From: a virus
IMG/VR virus record: IMGVR_UViG_3300044707_000425
Span: 1-42,447 of that record
DNA: 42,447 bases
Strand: one strand, 5' to 3'
This document shows positions 30,477 to 37,686 of the stretch, piece by piece (position 1 is the first letter of the stretch; each line of letters starts with the position of its first letter). Both the position numbers and the translations under genes were made by a program. The notes under the pieces were generated by a model, which was given only the letters and a program-made list of their open reading frames with translations, was not told the DNA's origin and searched no databases.

Positions 30477-30793
30477 GTGAACAGCACAAGGCCACGCCCG
30501 AGCAGTGGGCCGATCAAGAAATGTGGGCGCCCAGCGACGGCGCCTCCTCCTGCCTCCTCCCTTACGACCAGCTATCGACTGCTACAAAAGCAGTGCTTGA
30601 CGCTGGGCTGCTTCATGCCGTCCACCGCTTTTCTATTGCTGCTGCCATTGAAGCGCTGGCGGATCAAGTGGCTTGCCAGATTCCAGACGAGTGCAGAGCC
30701 GACGTGTTCAACCGTCAGCTCAGGATCAGATCCGAAATCCTTGCTATCGCCGCCGAGCTGGCTGGTGACGCAACTGCAAACCAGGAGACTTAA
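30473..30793 (+). CDS. Hypothetical protein, 106 aa
   Basis: ATGA overlap with the pentapeptide gene. It is helical, with 'YDQLSTATKAVLDAGLLHAV' and a helix 'RSEILAIAAELAGDA' at the end. No family is recognised. It is located between two copies of the MKAT start segment and is less GC-rich than the core genes. Function unknown. Confidence 0.5.
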   Translation: MSEQHKATPEQWADQEMWAPSDGASSCLLPYDQLSTATKAVLDAGLLHAVHRFSIAAAIEALADQVACQIPDECRADVFNRQLRIRSEILAIAAELAGDATANQET

Positions 30794-30797
30794 ACAA

Positions 30798-30971
30798 ATG
30801 AAAGCAACTATTAGTGCAGATGGAGTGCTCAGCATTGCTCCAGAAAATTCAATCGAGCATTACGCGCTGTCTCAGTGGTGGCGCCACTATGACAATGGCG
30901 ACTTCAAAAGCGTGCTCGCGATTGAGCTGGATGGTGTCATTAGCGTCGTAACTACCCCCGATGAATCATGA
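30798..30971 (+). CDS. Small hypothetical protein, 57 aa
   Basis: MKATISADGVLSIAPENSIE... includes 'HYALSQWWRHYDNGDFKSVL' and a beta-rich end 'AIELDGVISVVTTPDES'. A small alpha/beta protein of a kind often found in phage accessory regions. It overlaps the next gene by ATGA. A truncated copy of its start lies at 29692. Confidence 0.5.
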   Translation: MKATISADGVLSIAPENSIEHYALSQWWRHYDNGDFKSVLAIELDGVISVVTTPDES

Positions 30972-31345
30972 GCACCCCAACCTCGCCCGACTTTCGAGCG
31001 CTGTGCGCTGAGCAACTCCCCGAGCTGCGCGGCATGTTTGAGCGCATTCTCTGCATCGCTCGATCATCCGACGCCCCTGCTATCGGCAATATCCAGCTAG
31101 CTGATCGACTGATTGCCGCCGTTGTGAGCTGGTCTGAAACCTGCCTATCCCAGTCCGAGCCGGTGGCGCCGACGGATGAGCAGACGTTTGAGCTGGCCGA
31201 CAATCTCGGCATCATTCGGGGCCACGGTGGCAATCTGCACGTGTCTCTGCTCGACTTGACTCCATTCGCTGAATCAGTCCTCACCCGCTGGGGCACACCC
31301 ACCATCGAGCCGCTGCCGGTGCCGCAGCAGGAGGCAGGGCAATGA
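30968..31345 (+). CDS. Hypothetical phage accessory protein, 125 aa
   Basis: Helical N-terminus ('FRALCAEQLPELRGMFERI'), a middle segment 'LADRLIAAVVSWSETCL' and a C-terminus with 'PFAESVLTRWGTPTIEPLPV', the sort of ending seen in small phage accessory proteins. It is coupled on both sides (ATGA). Its stop overlaps the exonuclease start. Unknown. Confidence 0.5.
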   Translation: MSTPTSPDFRALCAEQLPELRGMFERILCIARSSDAPAIGNIQLADRLIAAVVSWSETCLSQSEPVAPTDEQTFELADNLGIIRGHGGNLHVSLLDLTPFAESVLTRWGTPTIEPLPVPQQEAGQ

Positions 31346-32082
31346 AGGCTCTGATCGACACCGAGGTGTATCTCTACCGGGCCGCCGCGGCCTGCGAGTT
31401 TGAGGTCGAATGGGCGCCGGATGATTGGACCTACCTCTGCCGCCACGGCGATGCGCAGGCCCTGTTCCAGGACGCCATCGGCGAGATCCGCGACACCCTC
31501 CCCGACCACGACCCTGTGCTGGTGTTCAGCGATCGGGTGTCCTTCCGCTATGGCGTGTGGCCCCAGTACAAGGCCAACCGCAAGAAGTACCGCAAACCCG
31601 CCGGCTACCAGCAGCTGGTCGAGTGGGTGGCTAAGGCCGGCCCCGCCCGCGGCTGGGAGGTGGTGCGGCTGCCGGACGTGGAGGGCGACGACGTGCTCGG
31701 GATCCTCTACGAGCAGGGCGACGTGATCGCCTCGGTGGACAAGGACATGCTCACCCTGCCCGGCCTGCATCTGCGCGATGGCCAGGTGCAGGAGGTGAGC
31801 CGGCTGCAGGCTGATCTGGCCTTCTACGGCCAGGTGCTCACCGGTGACGCCAGCGACAACTACCCCGGTTGCCCTGGCGTCGGCCCGGTTGGCGCTGAGA
31901 AGCTGCTGGCTGGTTGCACTGCAGAGGTGGAGATGTGGCAGCAGGTGCTCGGCGCCTTCGCGAAGAAGGGCTTTGGCGAGGCCTGTGTGATCGCTCAAGC
32001 CCGCTGCGCACGCATCCTCAGGGCCGGTGAGTACGACCACCAGGCCGGCACTCCCCTGCTGTGGAGTCCCCCGGTAGCCTGA
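31342..32082 (+). CDS. 5'-3' exonuclease (T7 gp6-like, FEN family), 246 aa
   Basis: FEN motifs: 'ALIDTEVYLYRAA' (Asp6), 'LVFSDRVSFRYGVWPQYKAN', 'DVEGDDVLGILYEQG', 'VIASVDKDMLTLPG' and 'LTGDASDNYPGCPGVGPVGA' with the helix-hairpin-helix region. It degrades 5' ends, removing primers and making 3' tails for recombination and host DNA breakdown. It is directly before the head genes as in T7. It overlaps its upstream neighbour by ATGA; palindrome C follows 8 bp after the stop. Confidence 0.9.
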   Translation: MKALIDTEVYLYRAAAACEFEVEWAPDDWTYLCRHGDAQALFQDAIGEIRDTLPDHDPVLVFSDRVSFRYGVWPQYKANRKKYRKPAGYQQLVEWVAKAGPARGWEVVRLPDVEGDDVLGILYEQGDVIASVDKDMLTLPGLHLRDGQVQEVSRLQADLAFYGQVLTGDASDNYPGCPGVGPVGAEKLLAGCTAEVEMWQQVLGAFAKKGFGEACVIAQARCARILRAGEYDHQAGTPLLWSPPVA

Positions 32083-32089
32083 GGCTGAT

Positions 32090-32103
32090 CTGCACATCTG
32101 CAG
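32090..32103. promoter_or_regulatory. Palindrome C before head genes
   Basis: CTGCAC-AT-CTGCAG, 2 nt before the GTG at 32106. T7 has phi-6.5 at the matching place. Confidence 0.55.
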
Positions 32104-32105
32104 AA

Positions 32106-32291
32106 GTGCTACAGCCGATTGTCACCGACGAGCTGATTGCCAAATTGCGCCAGGTCTTTCCTGACGTTCCCAGTCGGTCGATGTCCCATCGGGAGATGGA
32201 CCACTGGATTGGCAACCAGGAAGTTCTCAACTACCTGGTGAAGCTGCGCGAGGAGCAGCAATCGGACCCGCTCAACTTGGAGGCCCTCTGA
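32106..32291 (+). CDS. Small conserved-type protein before head genes, 61 aa
   Basis: Helical protein with 'LIAKLRQVFPDVPSRSMSHR' and 'EMDHWIGNQEVLNYLVKLRE', the type of small protein found before the portal gene in cyanopodoviruses. The start is GTG 32106 directly after palindrome C, without SD. A longer frame from 32061 would run across the palindrome. It ends in TGATG with the next gene. Role unknown. Confidence 0.55.
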   Translation: MLQPIVTDELIAKLRQVFPDVPSRSMSHREMDHWIGNQEVLNYLVKLREEQQSDPLNLEAL

Positions 32292-32689
32292 TGTGCTCAG
32301 GGGGCAGCCCGGCGACCATCACCATGCCGGACACCGGGGCCTATGACCGGATGGCGCAGATGCAGATGGATGCCATGCGCCAGCAGCAGCAGGGCGCTGC
32401 AACCCTGCAGCAGGCCGAACTCAACTCGGCCATCCGCAACCAGCAGTCGGCGCTCACCGAGCTGCGCGACTTCAGCCTGCAGCGGGCGAATGACACCGCC
32501 GCCAATGCCGCACGGCTGGCAGCGCTGATCGGCACGCCGCCACCGGAGAAGACCGCCAAGGCGCCGGTGGTGGGCAGCGATCGCGCCGGCATGAGCAGGC
32601 CGAAGGGCAAGGCCGGGCTGCGCATCGACCGGCCCACCGCCACCAGCCAGGCCTCGGGCGCTGGCCTCAACATCACCGCCGCGAGTTGA
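32291..32689 (+). CDS. gp7.3-like virion protein 1, 132 aa
   Basis: Starts M-C-S-G-G-S and ends with 'GLRIDRP ... SGAGLNITAAS'. The L-(R/K)-I ... G-x-GLNI tail recurs in the next two proteins. From memory T7 gp7.3, a small head/tail protein ejected first, ends in a similar GxGxNI motif. The middle is a Gln-rich coiled coil ('MQMDAMRQQQQGAATLQQAE'). First of three tandem paralogues before the portal gene. Probably a minor virion or adsorption protein. Confidence 0.6.
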   Translation: MCSGGSPATITMPDTGAYDRMAQMQMDAMRQQQQGAATLQQAELNSAIRNQQSALTELRDFSLQRANDTAANAARLAALIGTPPPEKTAKAPVVGSDRAGMSRPKGKAGLRIDRPTATSQASGAGLNITAAS

Positions 32690-32691
32690 CC

Positions 32692-33084
32692 ATGTGCTTC
32701 GGAGGAACCAGCGCCCCCCAGATCGTCTACTCCGGCCCGAGCGCCGCTGACATCGAGGCGCAAAGCCAGCAGCTGCAGCAGTACAAGCAGCAGTCAGCTG
32801 CCCAGCAGGAGCAGTTCGCTGCAGGGTTGCGCCAGCAGATCGCGCAGACCAACGCCCAGGCCGAGAGCCAACGGCAGCAACTGGAGCGCGAGCGCGCGGC
32901 CGCCGCTGCTGACATGGCTGCGCAGCAGCAGGCCGCCTACTCGGTGACGACAGCCGATGCCGATCCGGTGCTGGCCCAGACAACGCAGGCGAGCGCACCG
33001 AAGAAGAAGCCTCAGTCCTCGCTCAAGATTTCGGCCGGCTCAGTGGCGACCACTGCAGGCAGCGGCCTGAACATCGGAGTCTGA
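32692..33084 (+). CDS. gp7.3-like virion protein 2, 130 aa
   Basis: Starts M-C-F-G-G-T and ends 'SLKISAGSVATTAGSGLNIG'. Gln-rich coiled-coil middle ('SQQLQQYKQQSAAQQEQFAA'). Same plan as the flanking genes, so a tandem duplication. ATG 32692 (not TTG 32686, which overlaps the upstream stop). Confidence 0.6.
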   Translation: MCFGGTSAPQIVYSGPSAADIEAQSQQLQQYKQQSAAQQEQFAAGLRQQIAQTNAQAESQRQQLERERAAAAADMAAQQQAAYSVTTADADPVLAQTTQASAPKKKPQSSLKISAGSVATTAGSGLNIGV

Positions 33085-33086
33085 CC

Positions 33087-33716
33087 ATGTGCAGCGGTGC
33101 TGGCGATGCGAGCAGTGGTGGCCAGGACTGGTATCAAACCCGGTCCGAAGAGGAGTTGCTGGCATACCAGCGGCCAGTGAACAGGCCCGTCTACGACGGA
33201 GATGGCAATCATGCGTTCTACATAAGCGAATCCGGCGAAACGGTTTATCGCTACGAGGACAACCCGGACTACGGCGTTCAGCTGCAGGAATACGAAGCAG
33301 CGCAGATTGAGCTTCAACGCAGAGCCCTTGTCAAGGAGCGCGAGGCCGCGGCTGCATCCAGGCAAGCGCAGCTCGTGGATGCGCAGCAGCGACAGCAGGC
33401 CGAGCTGCAGCGCCAGGCAACGATGCAGCAGCAGGCGGAGCAGGCCCGCCTTGCCCAGGAGCAGCAGATCGGCCAGGAGCGTGTTGCCACCCAGGCCATG
33501 TCGCAGTCGATGCGGGTGCTCGGCACCAGCACCCAGGCCATGTCGCAGTCGATGCAGGTGCTCGGCACCAGCACCAAGAGCAGCAAGGCACCCACGGCTC
33601 AGATGACCAAGGGCGGCCGGTCCAGATCGCAGGTCCGGCCCACGGCCGGCAGCCAAAGCCTGCGCATTGGATCTTCCGTCGCCGCTTCGGGCGCCGGCCT
33701 GAACATCGGAGGTTGA
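33087..33716 (+). CDS. gp7.3-like virion protein 3, 209 aa
   Basis: Starts M-C-S-G-A-G and ends 'SLRIGSSVAASGAGLNIGG'. Longer than its two paralogues: it has an extra N-terminal domain ('YQRPVNRPVYDGDGNHAFYI', 'SGETVYRYEDNP'), a Gln coiled coil, and a 14-aa direct duplication 'TQAMSQSM(R/Q)VLGTS' coming from a 42-bp repeat. It precedes the portal gene by 4 nt. Likely a head or tail-associated protein. Confidence 0.65.
   Translation: MCSGAGDASSGGQDWYQTRSEEELLAYQRPVNRPVYDGDGNHAFYISESGETVYRYEDNPDYGVQLQEYEAAQIELQRRALVKEREAAAASRQAQLVDAQQRQQAELQRQATMQQQAEQARLAQEQQIGQERVATQAMSQSMRVLGTSTQAMSQSMQVLGTSTKSSKAPTAQMTKGGRSRSQVRPTAGSQSLRIGSSVAASGAGLNIGG
33489..33572 (+). repeat. Tandem 42-bp duplication in gp7.3-like gene 3
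   Basis: Bases 33489-33530 are repeated at 33531-33572 with one mismatch, giving a 14-residue duplication in the protein. Confidence 0.85.
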
Positions 33717-33720
33717 TCAG

Positions 33721-35349
33721 ATGAGCTGTGCCAAGCGCTATCGGGCTCTCGAATCCGACCGCAACTACTACCTGGAGAGGGCCCGCAGTTCGGCGCGGCT
33801 CACTCTGCCCTACCTGATCCCGCTGAGCGATGAGCCCACGGCGATGGAGAACCAGACCTGGCCATTGCCATGGAATGGGATCGGCGCCCGTGGCGTCCAC
33901 AACCTGGCCAGCCGGCTGCTGCTGGCCCTGCTGCCACCAACCGAGACGTTCTTCCGCTTCACGATCGACGAGATCGAGATGGGCAAGCAGGAGGCCGAGG
34001 TGGCCGCTGCCGGCGGCACCCCGGAAGAGATGGGCCGCCAACGATCCGAGTTCGATCTGGCGCTGGCCCGGCTGGAGCGTGCGGTGCTGCGCAGCATCGA
34101 GACCTCGAACGACCGGGTGGCAGTTCACGAGATGCTGCTGCACCTGGTGATCGCCGGGAACGTGCTGATGTACGTCTCCGAAGACGGACTCAAGGCGTTT
34201 CACCTGAACCGCTATGTCTGCCGGCGGGACCCGATGGGCAACCCGCTGGAGGCAATCGTCTGCGAGGTGCTTTCTGTCGAGGCCCTGCCCGAGAGCGCCA
34301 GGGAGCTGCTGGATGCTGAAGACGGAGAGGTGGCGGGGATCGTTGACGACGACCACACCCCCGAATACGAGCGCACCGTCCGCGTTTACACCCACATCCA
34401 GTGGGAGGAGGAGACGGTCAAGTGGTATCAGGAGCTGAAGGACCAGGAGATCCCCAACTCCAGCGGCACCGCCAGCCTCAGCGAGTCGCCCTGGCTGCCG
34501 CTGCGCATGTACCGGATCGACGGCCAGGGCTACTCCCCCGGCTACGTGGAAGCCGCGTGCATCGCCGATCTGCAGACCGCTGAGGCGCTGAGCCAGGCCA
34601 TTGCCGAGGGGTCGCTGGTGTCGGCCCAGGTCAAGCACCTGGTGAAACCCAGCGGCATCGCCAACGCCAAGCAGCTGGCCGACGCCCCCAACGGCGCCTA
34701 CTTGCCGGGCAACCCTGATGACGTCTTCACCATCCAGGTGAACAAGGCGGCCGATCTGAACGTGGCGGCCCAGGGCCTGGCGCGGATCGAGGCCCGGCTG
34801 GCACAGGCCTTCATGCTCGCCGATGTGCGCGACAGCGAGCGGACCACCGCTGAGGAGGTGCGGCTGCAGGCACTGCAGATCGAGAACAGTCTCGGCTCCA
34901 TCTACGCGATCCTCACCACCGAGTTTCAGCAGCCCTATGTGGCGCGGAAGCTGGCGATCCTCACCCGCAAGGGCAAGCTGCCCAAGCTGCCGGAAGACCT
35001 GGTGCAGCCGGTGGTGAGCGTGGGCCTGGCGGCAGTGGGCCGGGGCAACGACCTGGAGAAAACGGCCCGGTTCATGACCATCCTCCAGCAGTCGCTGGGC
35101 CCGGAAGGGATCGCCACCTACGTCAACCCGTCAGAGCTGATCCGCCGGCTGGCCGGTGCCATGGGGATGGACATCATCGGCCTGGTCAAGACCGAGGAGC
35201 AGCTGGCCGCCGAGCAGCAGCAGGCCCAGCAGATGGCGATGGCACAGCAGGCAATGCAGGCCGGCATGGCCGACCCGCAGAAGCTGGCCAACGCCGCTGC
35301 CGTCAGCCAGCAGATGGCTGAACCCCTACCCCCCGAACAACCGACATGA
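33721..35349 (+). CDS. Portal protein (T7 gp8-like head-tail connector), 542 aa
   Basis: 'RARSSARLTLPYLIPLSDEP', 'WNGIGARGVHNLASRLLLAL' and 'PPTETFFRFTIDEIE' match T7-like portal proteins closely in pattern and position (upstream of scaffold and capsid). It forms the dodecameric ring for DNA entry and exit. T7 gp8 has 536 aa, so length fits. The C-terminus is Gln/Ala-rich. Its stop overlaps the next start (ATGA). Confidence 0.95.
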   Translation: MSCAKRYRALESDRNYYLERARSSARLTLPYLIPLSDEPTAMENQTWPLPWNGIGARGVHNLASRLLLALLPPTETFFRFTIDEIEMGKQEAEVAAAGGTPEEMGRQRSEFDLALARLERAVLRSIETSNDRVAVHEMLLHLVIAGNVLMYVSEDGLKAFHLNRYVCRRDPMGNPLEAIVCEVLSVEALPESARELLDAEDGEVAGIVDDDHTPEYERTVRVYTHIQWEEETVKWYQELKDQEIPNSSGTASLSESPWLPLRMYRIDGQGYSPGYVEAACIADLQTAEALSQAIAEGSLVSAQVKHLVKPSGIANAKQLADAPNGAYLPGNPDDVFTIQVNKAADLNVAAQGLARIEARLAQAFMLADVRDSERTTAEEVRLQALQIENSLGSIYAILTTEFQQPYVARKLAILTRKGKLPKLPEDLVQPVVSVGLAAVGRGNDLEKTARFMTILQQSLGPEGIATYVNPSELIRRLAGAMGMDIIGLVKTEEQLAAEQQQAQQMAMAQQAMQAGMADPQKLANAAAVSQQMAEPLPPEQPT

Positions 35350-35576
35350 ACCTAACTCCACCCCCGAACGCGTCCAGCGGCGACCCCTGGGCCCACCGCT
35401 CTGAAGGCATGCGCTGCAAGTCCTGCATGTGGTTTGCGCCCAAACAGAGGCAGGACGGCATCACCGATCTAGGCCGCTGCCGTCGCCATGCCCCAACCAT
35501 GAACGGCTATCCCGTCGTTTTCGTGAACGACTGGTGCGGCGACCACAAGCTCAACGAAAACTATCCAACCCCCTGA
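35346..35576 (+). CDS. Small cysteine-rich (zinc-binding) protein B, 76 aa
   Basis: Between portal and scaffold. C-x2-C-M-W ... G-R-C-R-R-H ... P-V-V-F-V-N-D-WCGDH: a candidate one-zinc fold. Paralogue of the 27834 protein (C-x2-C-M-Y ... WCGEW). Coupled to the portal gene. I know of no T7 counterpart at this position. Unknown role. Confidence 0.6.
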   Translation: MNLTPPPNASSGDPWAHRSEGMRCKSCMWFAPKQRQDGITDLGRCRRHAPTMNGYPVVFVNDWCGDHKLNENYPTP

Positions 35577-35588
35577 ACAGGCCCCGCA

Positions 35589-36464
35589 ATGACGATGACC
35601 CCCGCCCCAGAGCTACAGGACATGCTGGCCCCTGGCCAGGAGGACATGATCGACGGCTTCCTTGCGGAGCTGGAGGAGGAACAGGCCCAGCTGGATGGAG
35701 CCGCCCCGCAGGAGGGCGAGCAACAGCAGCTGCTGGCCGGCAAGTTCAAGAGCGTCGAGGAGATGGAACGCGCCTACTTGGAGGCGCAGAAGCTGATCAG
35801 CAGCCGCGGCCAGCAACCGCCTGAACCGCCCGCCGAGGACCCGGCACCCACCCCCGAGCAGTACACCCCCGAGCTGGGTAAGCAGCTCTACGGCGACACC
35901 GTGGCCACGGCGATCGAGGCGGCGCAGATCAACCCGCTGGAGATGGCCCAGAAGGTGAAGGCCGGTGAGGACGTCAGCAGCTATGTCGATGCGCTGGTGA
36001 ACCAGGGCGGCCTGCCCCGCGAGGTGGTGGAGACCTACCTGCAGGGGGTGAAGCCCGCAGCGGCCCCGGCCCAGCCGCAGGGCGAGGGCCTCACCGAGGC
36101 TGACGCGGCCGAGCTGAAGGCCATGGTCGGCGGCGACCAGCGGTTTCAGGAGCTGAGCCAGTGGGCCGTGGCCAACCTGGAGCGCCAGGAGCTGGCCGAC
36201 TACAACGCGGCGGTGGACAGCGGCAACAAGGCCGTTGCAAGGTTCGCGCTCAAGCAGCTGCAGGCCCGGGCCGGTGGCAGCCAAGGCGAGCCGAAGCTGA
36301 TCAGCGGCGGCGGCCCGGTCACAGGCGACGTCTTCAACAGCGACCAGCAGGCAGTGGACGCCCGTGGCAAGCGCGACAAGAACGGCCGCTACCTGTACGA
36401 CACCGATCCCAAATATCGGCAGTGGTACGAGAAGACCCTTTCCAGGTCGAATGTATTTCTGTAA
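35589..36464 (+). CDS. Scaffolding protein (T7 gp9-like), 291 aa
   Basis: Acidic, Glu/Gln-rich and helical, with a 'GKFKSVEEMERAYLEAQKLI' segment typical of podovirus scaffolds and a charged C-terminus ('KRDKNGRYLYDTDPKYRQWY'). It sits directly before the capsid gene. It shapes the procapsid and is then lost. Sequence is low in diagnostic residues, so the call rests on the segment and position. Confidence 0.85.
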   Translation: MTMTPAPELQDMLAPGQEDMIDGFLAELEEEQAQLDGAAPQEGEQQQLLAGKFKSVEEMERAYLEAQKLISSRGQQPPEPPAEDPAPTPEQYTPELGKQLYGDTVATAIEAAQINPLEMAQKVKAGEDVSSYVDALVNQGGLPREVVETYLQGVKPAAAPAQPQGEGLTEADAAELKAMVGGDQRFQELSQWAVANLERQELADYNAAVDSGNKAVARFALKQLQARAGGSQGEPKLISGGGPVTGDVFNSDQQAVDARGKRDKNGRYLYDTDPKYRQWYEKTLSRSNVFL

Positions 36465-36483
36465 GGTTTGCGCATGAGTTGTT

Positions 36484-36497
36484 CTGCACATGTGGAA
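36484..36497. promoter_or_regulatory. Palindrome F before capsid gene
   Basis: CTGCAC-AT-GTGGAA with core CACATGTG, preceded by CATGAG (36473-36478). It lies 75 nt before the capsid ATG. TTAGGGAGAC follows at 36512-36521 and resembles the start of T7 phi-10 transcripts. Confidence 0.5.
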
Positions 36498-36572
36498 CTG
36501 AACGGGCCTCCTTAGGGAGACACCCCGATTTGGTGAAGCAAGGGAGTAGGAGCTCGCAATCCCTTTTGGCCA

Positions 36573-37580
36573 ATGGCCAATGCTTCTCTCGACCGTCTTG
36601 GTCAAATCAAAGGTACAGGTGCAGTTGATGCCCTGTTCCTCAAACTCGGCATTGCCGAGCTGCTGAGCGCCTTCGACCGCACCTGCGTGTTCAAAGGCAA
36701 AGTCAAAGAGCGCAACATCAAAGGCGGGAAATCCGCAGCGTTTCCCGTTTCGGGTCGCGCTGTTGCGGCTTACCACGTCCCGGGCACCCCGATTCTCGGA
36801 GCAACCAACAGCCCTGGCGACCGCAACGAGGAGATCATCAACCTCGACGGTCTGATGATTGCCGATGAGGTCATCTATGACCTCGACGAGATGATGAACT
36901 TCTACGACGTCCGCCAGGACGCCACTCATCAACTCGGCCAAGCCCTTGCGCGTGAGTGGGATCGGCGCGCTGCCCGCGTGCTCTATGCCGCTGCCAAGCG
37001 CACCACCGAACCCCTGGCCAACGCCAACAACGCCGGCCGCACTGGCCAGAGCCAAACCTTATCGGCGGGCTATGCCGCCGCCTCGGCTACTGCCAAAGGC
37101 GACGAACTGGCCAATCGGATTGGTGCCATCAAGGTGGCCATGAAGAAGAAGGACGTTCCCACGGAAGACCTCGTTTGCGTGGTCGGCCCTGATGAGTACG
37201 ACTTTCTGCTCGACTCCACCCGTGCGATCAACACGGACTTCAACGGAGGCGGCGGCGAGAACGGGTCTTTTGCCAGCGGCCGTGTGCTGCGGGTGAAGGG
37301 CATTCCGATCATCGAGTCGAACCACGTCACCCAGGCGGCCTACACCAACACCGCCTACGACAAGAACACTGCCTATCAGCAGGATCTGTCGAAGTGCCGG
37401 GGCATCATCTTCCACCGTGATGCCATCGGTGTGCTGACGCTGCGCAGCCCCAGCCTGCAGGTCACGCCCCAGGGAGGGGATTTCAACATCATGTACCAGG
37501 CAAGCCTGATGGTCGCCCGCATGGCGGTCGGCATGGGCGTGCTGCGTGCTGAATGCGCAGGCGTGATCGAAGTCCCGTAG
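36573..37580 (+). CDS. Major capsid protein (T7 gp10-like), 335 aa
   Basis: 'AFDRTCVFKGKVKERNIKGG' and 'SAAFPVSGRAVAAYHVPGTP' followed by 'NLDGLMIADEVIYDLDEMMN' are the N-terminal arm and strand pattern of T7-like HK97-fold capsids. 335 aa is close to T7 gp10A (345 aa). It follows scaffold and precedes an intrinsic terminator and gp11, as in T7. No slippery frameshift product was evident. Confidence 0.95.
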   Translation: MANASLDRLGQIKGTGAVDALFLKLGIAELLSAFDRTCVFKGKVKERNIKGGKSAAFPVSGRAVAAYHVPGTPILGATNSPGDRNEEIINLDGLMIADEVIYDLDEMMNFYDVRQDATHQLGQALAREWDRRAARVLYAAAKRTTEPLANANNAGRTGQSQTLSAGYAAASATAKGDELANRIGAIKVAMKKKDVPTEDLVCVVGPDEYDFLLDSTRAINTDFNGGGGENGSFASGRVLRVKGIPIIESNHVTQAAYTNTAYDKNTAYQQDLSKCRGIIFHRDAIGVLTLRSPSLQVTPQGGDFNIMYQASLMVARMAVGMGVLRAECAGVIEVP

Positions 37581-37610
37581 ACTTCCTGCGGAGCGGCTTG
37601 AAGACAGAAC

Positions 37611-37643
37611 GGCCCTCCTGTGTGGAAGCAGGGGGGCTTTTTT
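37611..37643 (+). terminator. Intrinsic terminator after capsid gene (T-phi position)
   Basis: GCCCTCCTG (37612-37620) pairs with CAGGGGGGC (37629-37637, one G-U) over an 8-nt loop, followed by TTTTTT. It sits just after the capsid gene, the place of T-phi in T7. Best terminator in the window. Confidence 0.88.
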
Positions 37644-37665
37644 GTGTCCACCGATAGCATGAGCA

Positions 37666-37679
37666 CTGCACCTCTGCAG
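37666..37679. promoter_or_regulatory. Palindrome B before gp11
   Basis: CTGCAC-CT-CTGCAG with CATGAG 2 nt upstream (37658-37663), 7 nt before the gp11 ATG. It lies just after the terminator, as expected for a promoter restarting transcription of the tail genes. Confidence 0.6.
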
Positions 37680-37686
37680 AGCTGGG

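Noticed and set aside
35613-37055. 480-aa minus-strand frame over scaffold and capsid
   Set aside because: Antisense to two assigned virion genes; composition is that of a shadow frame.
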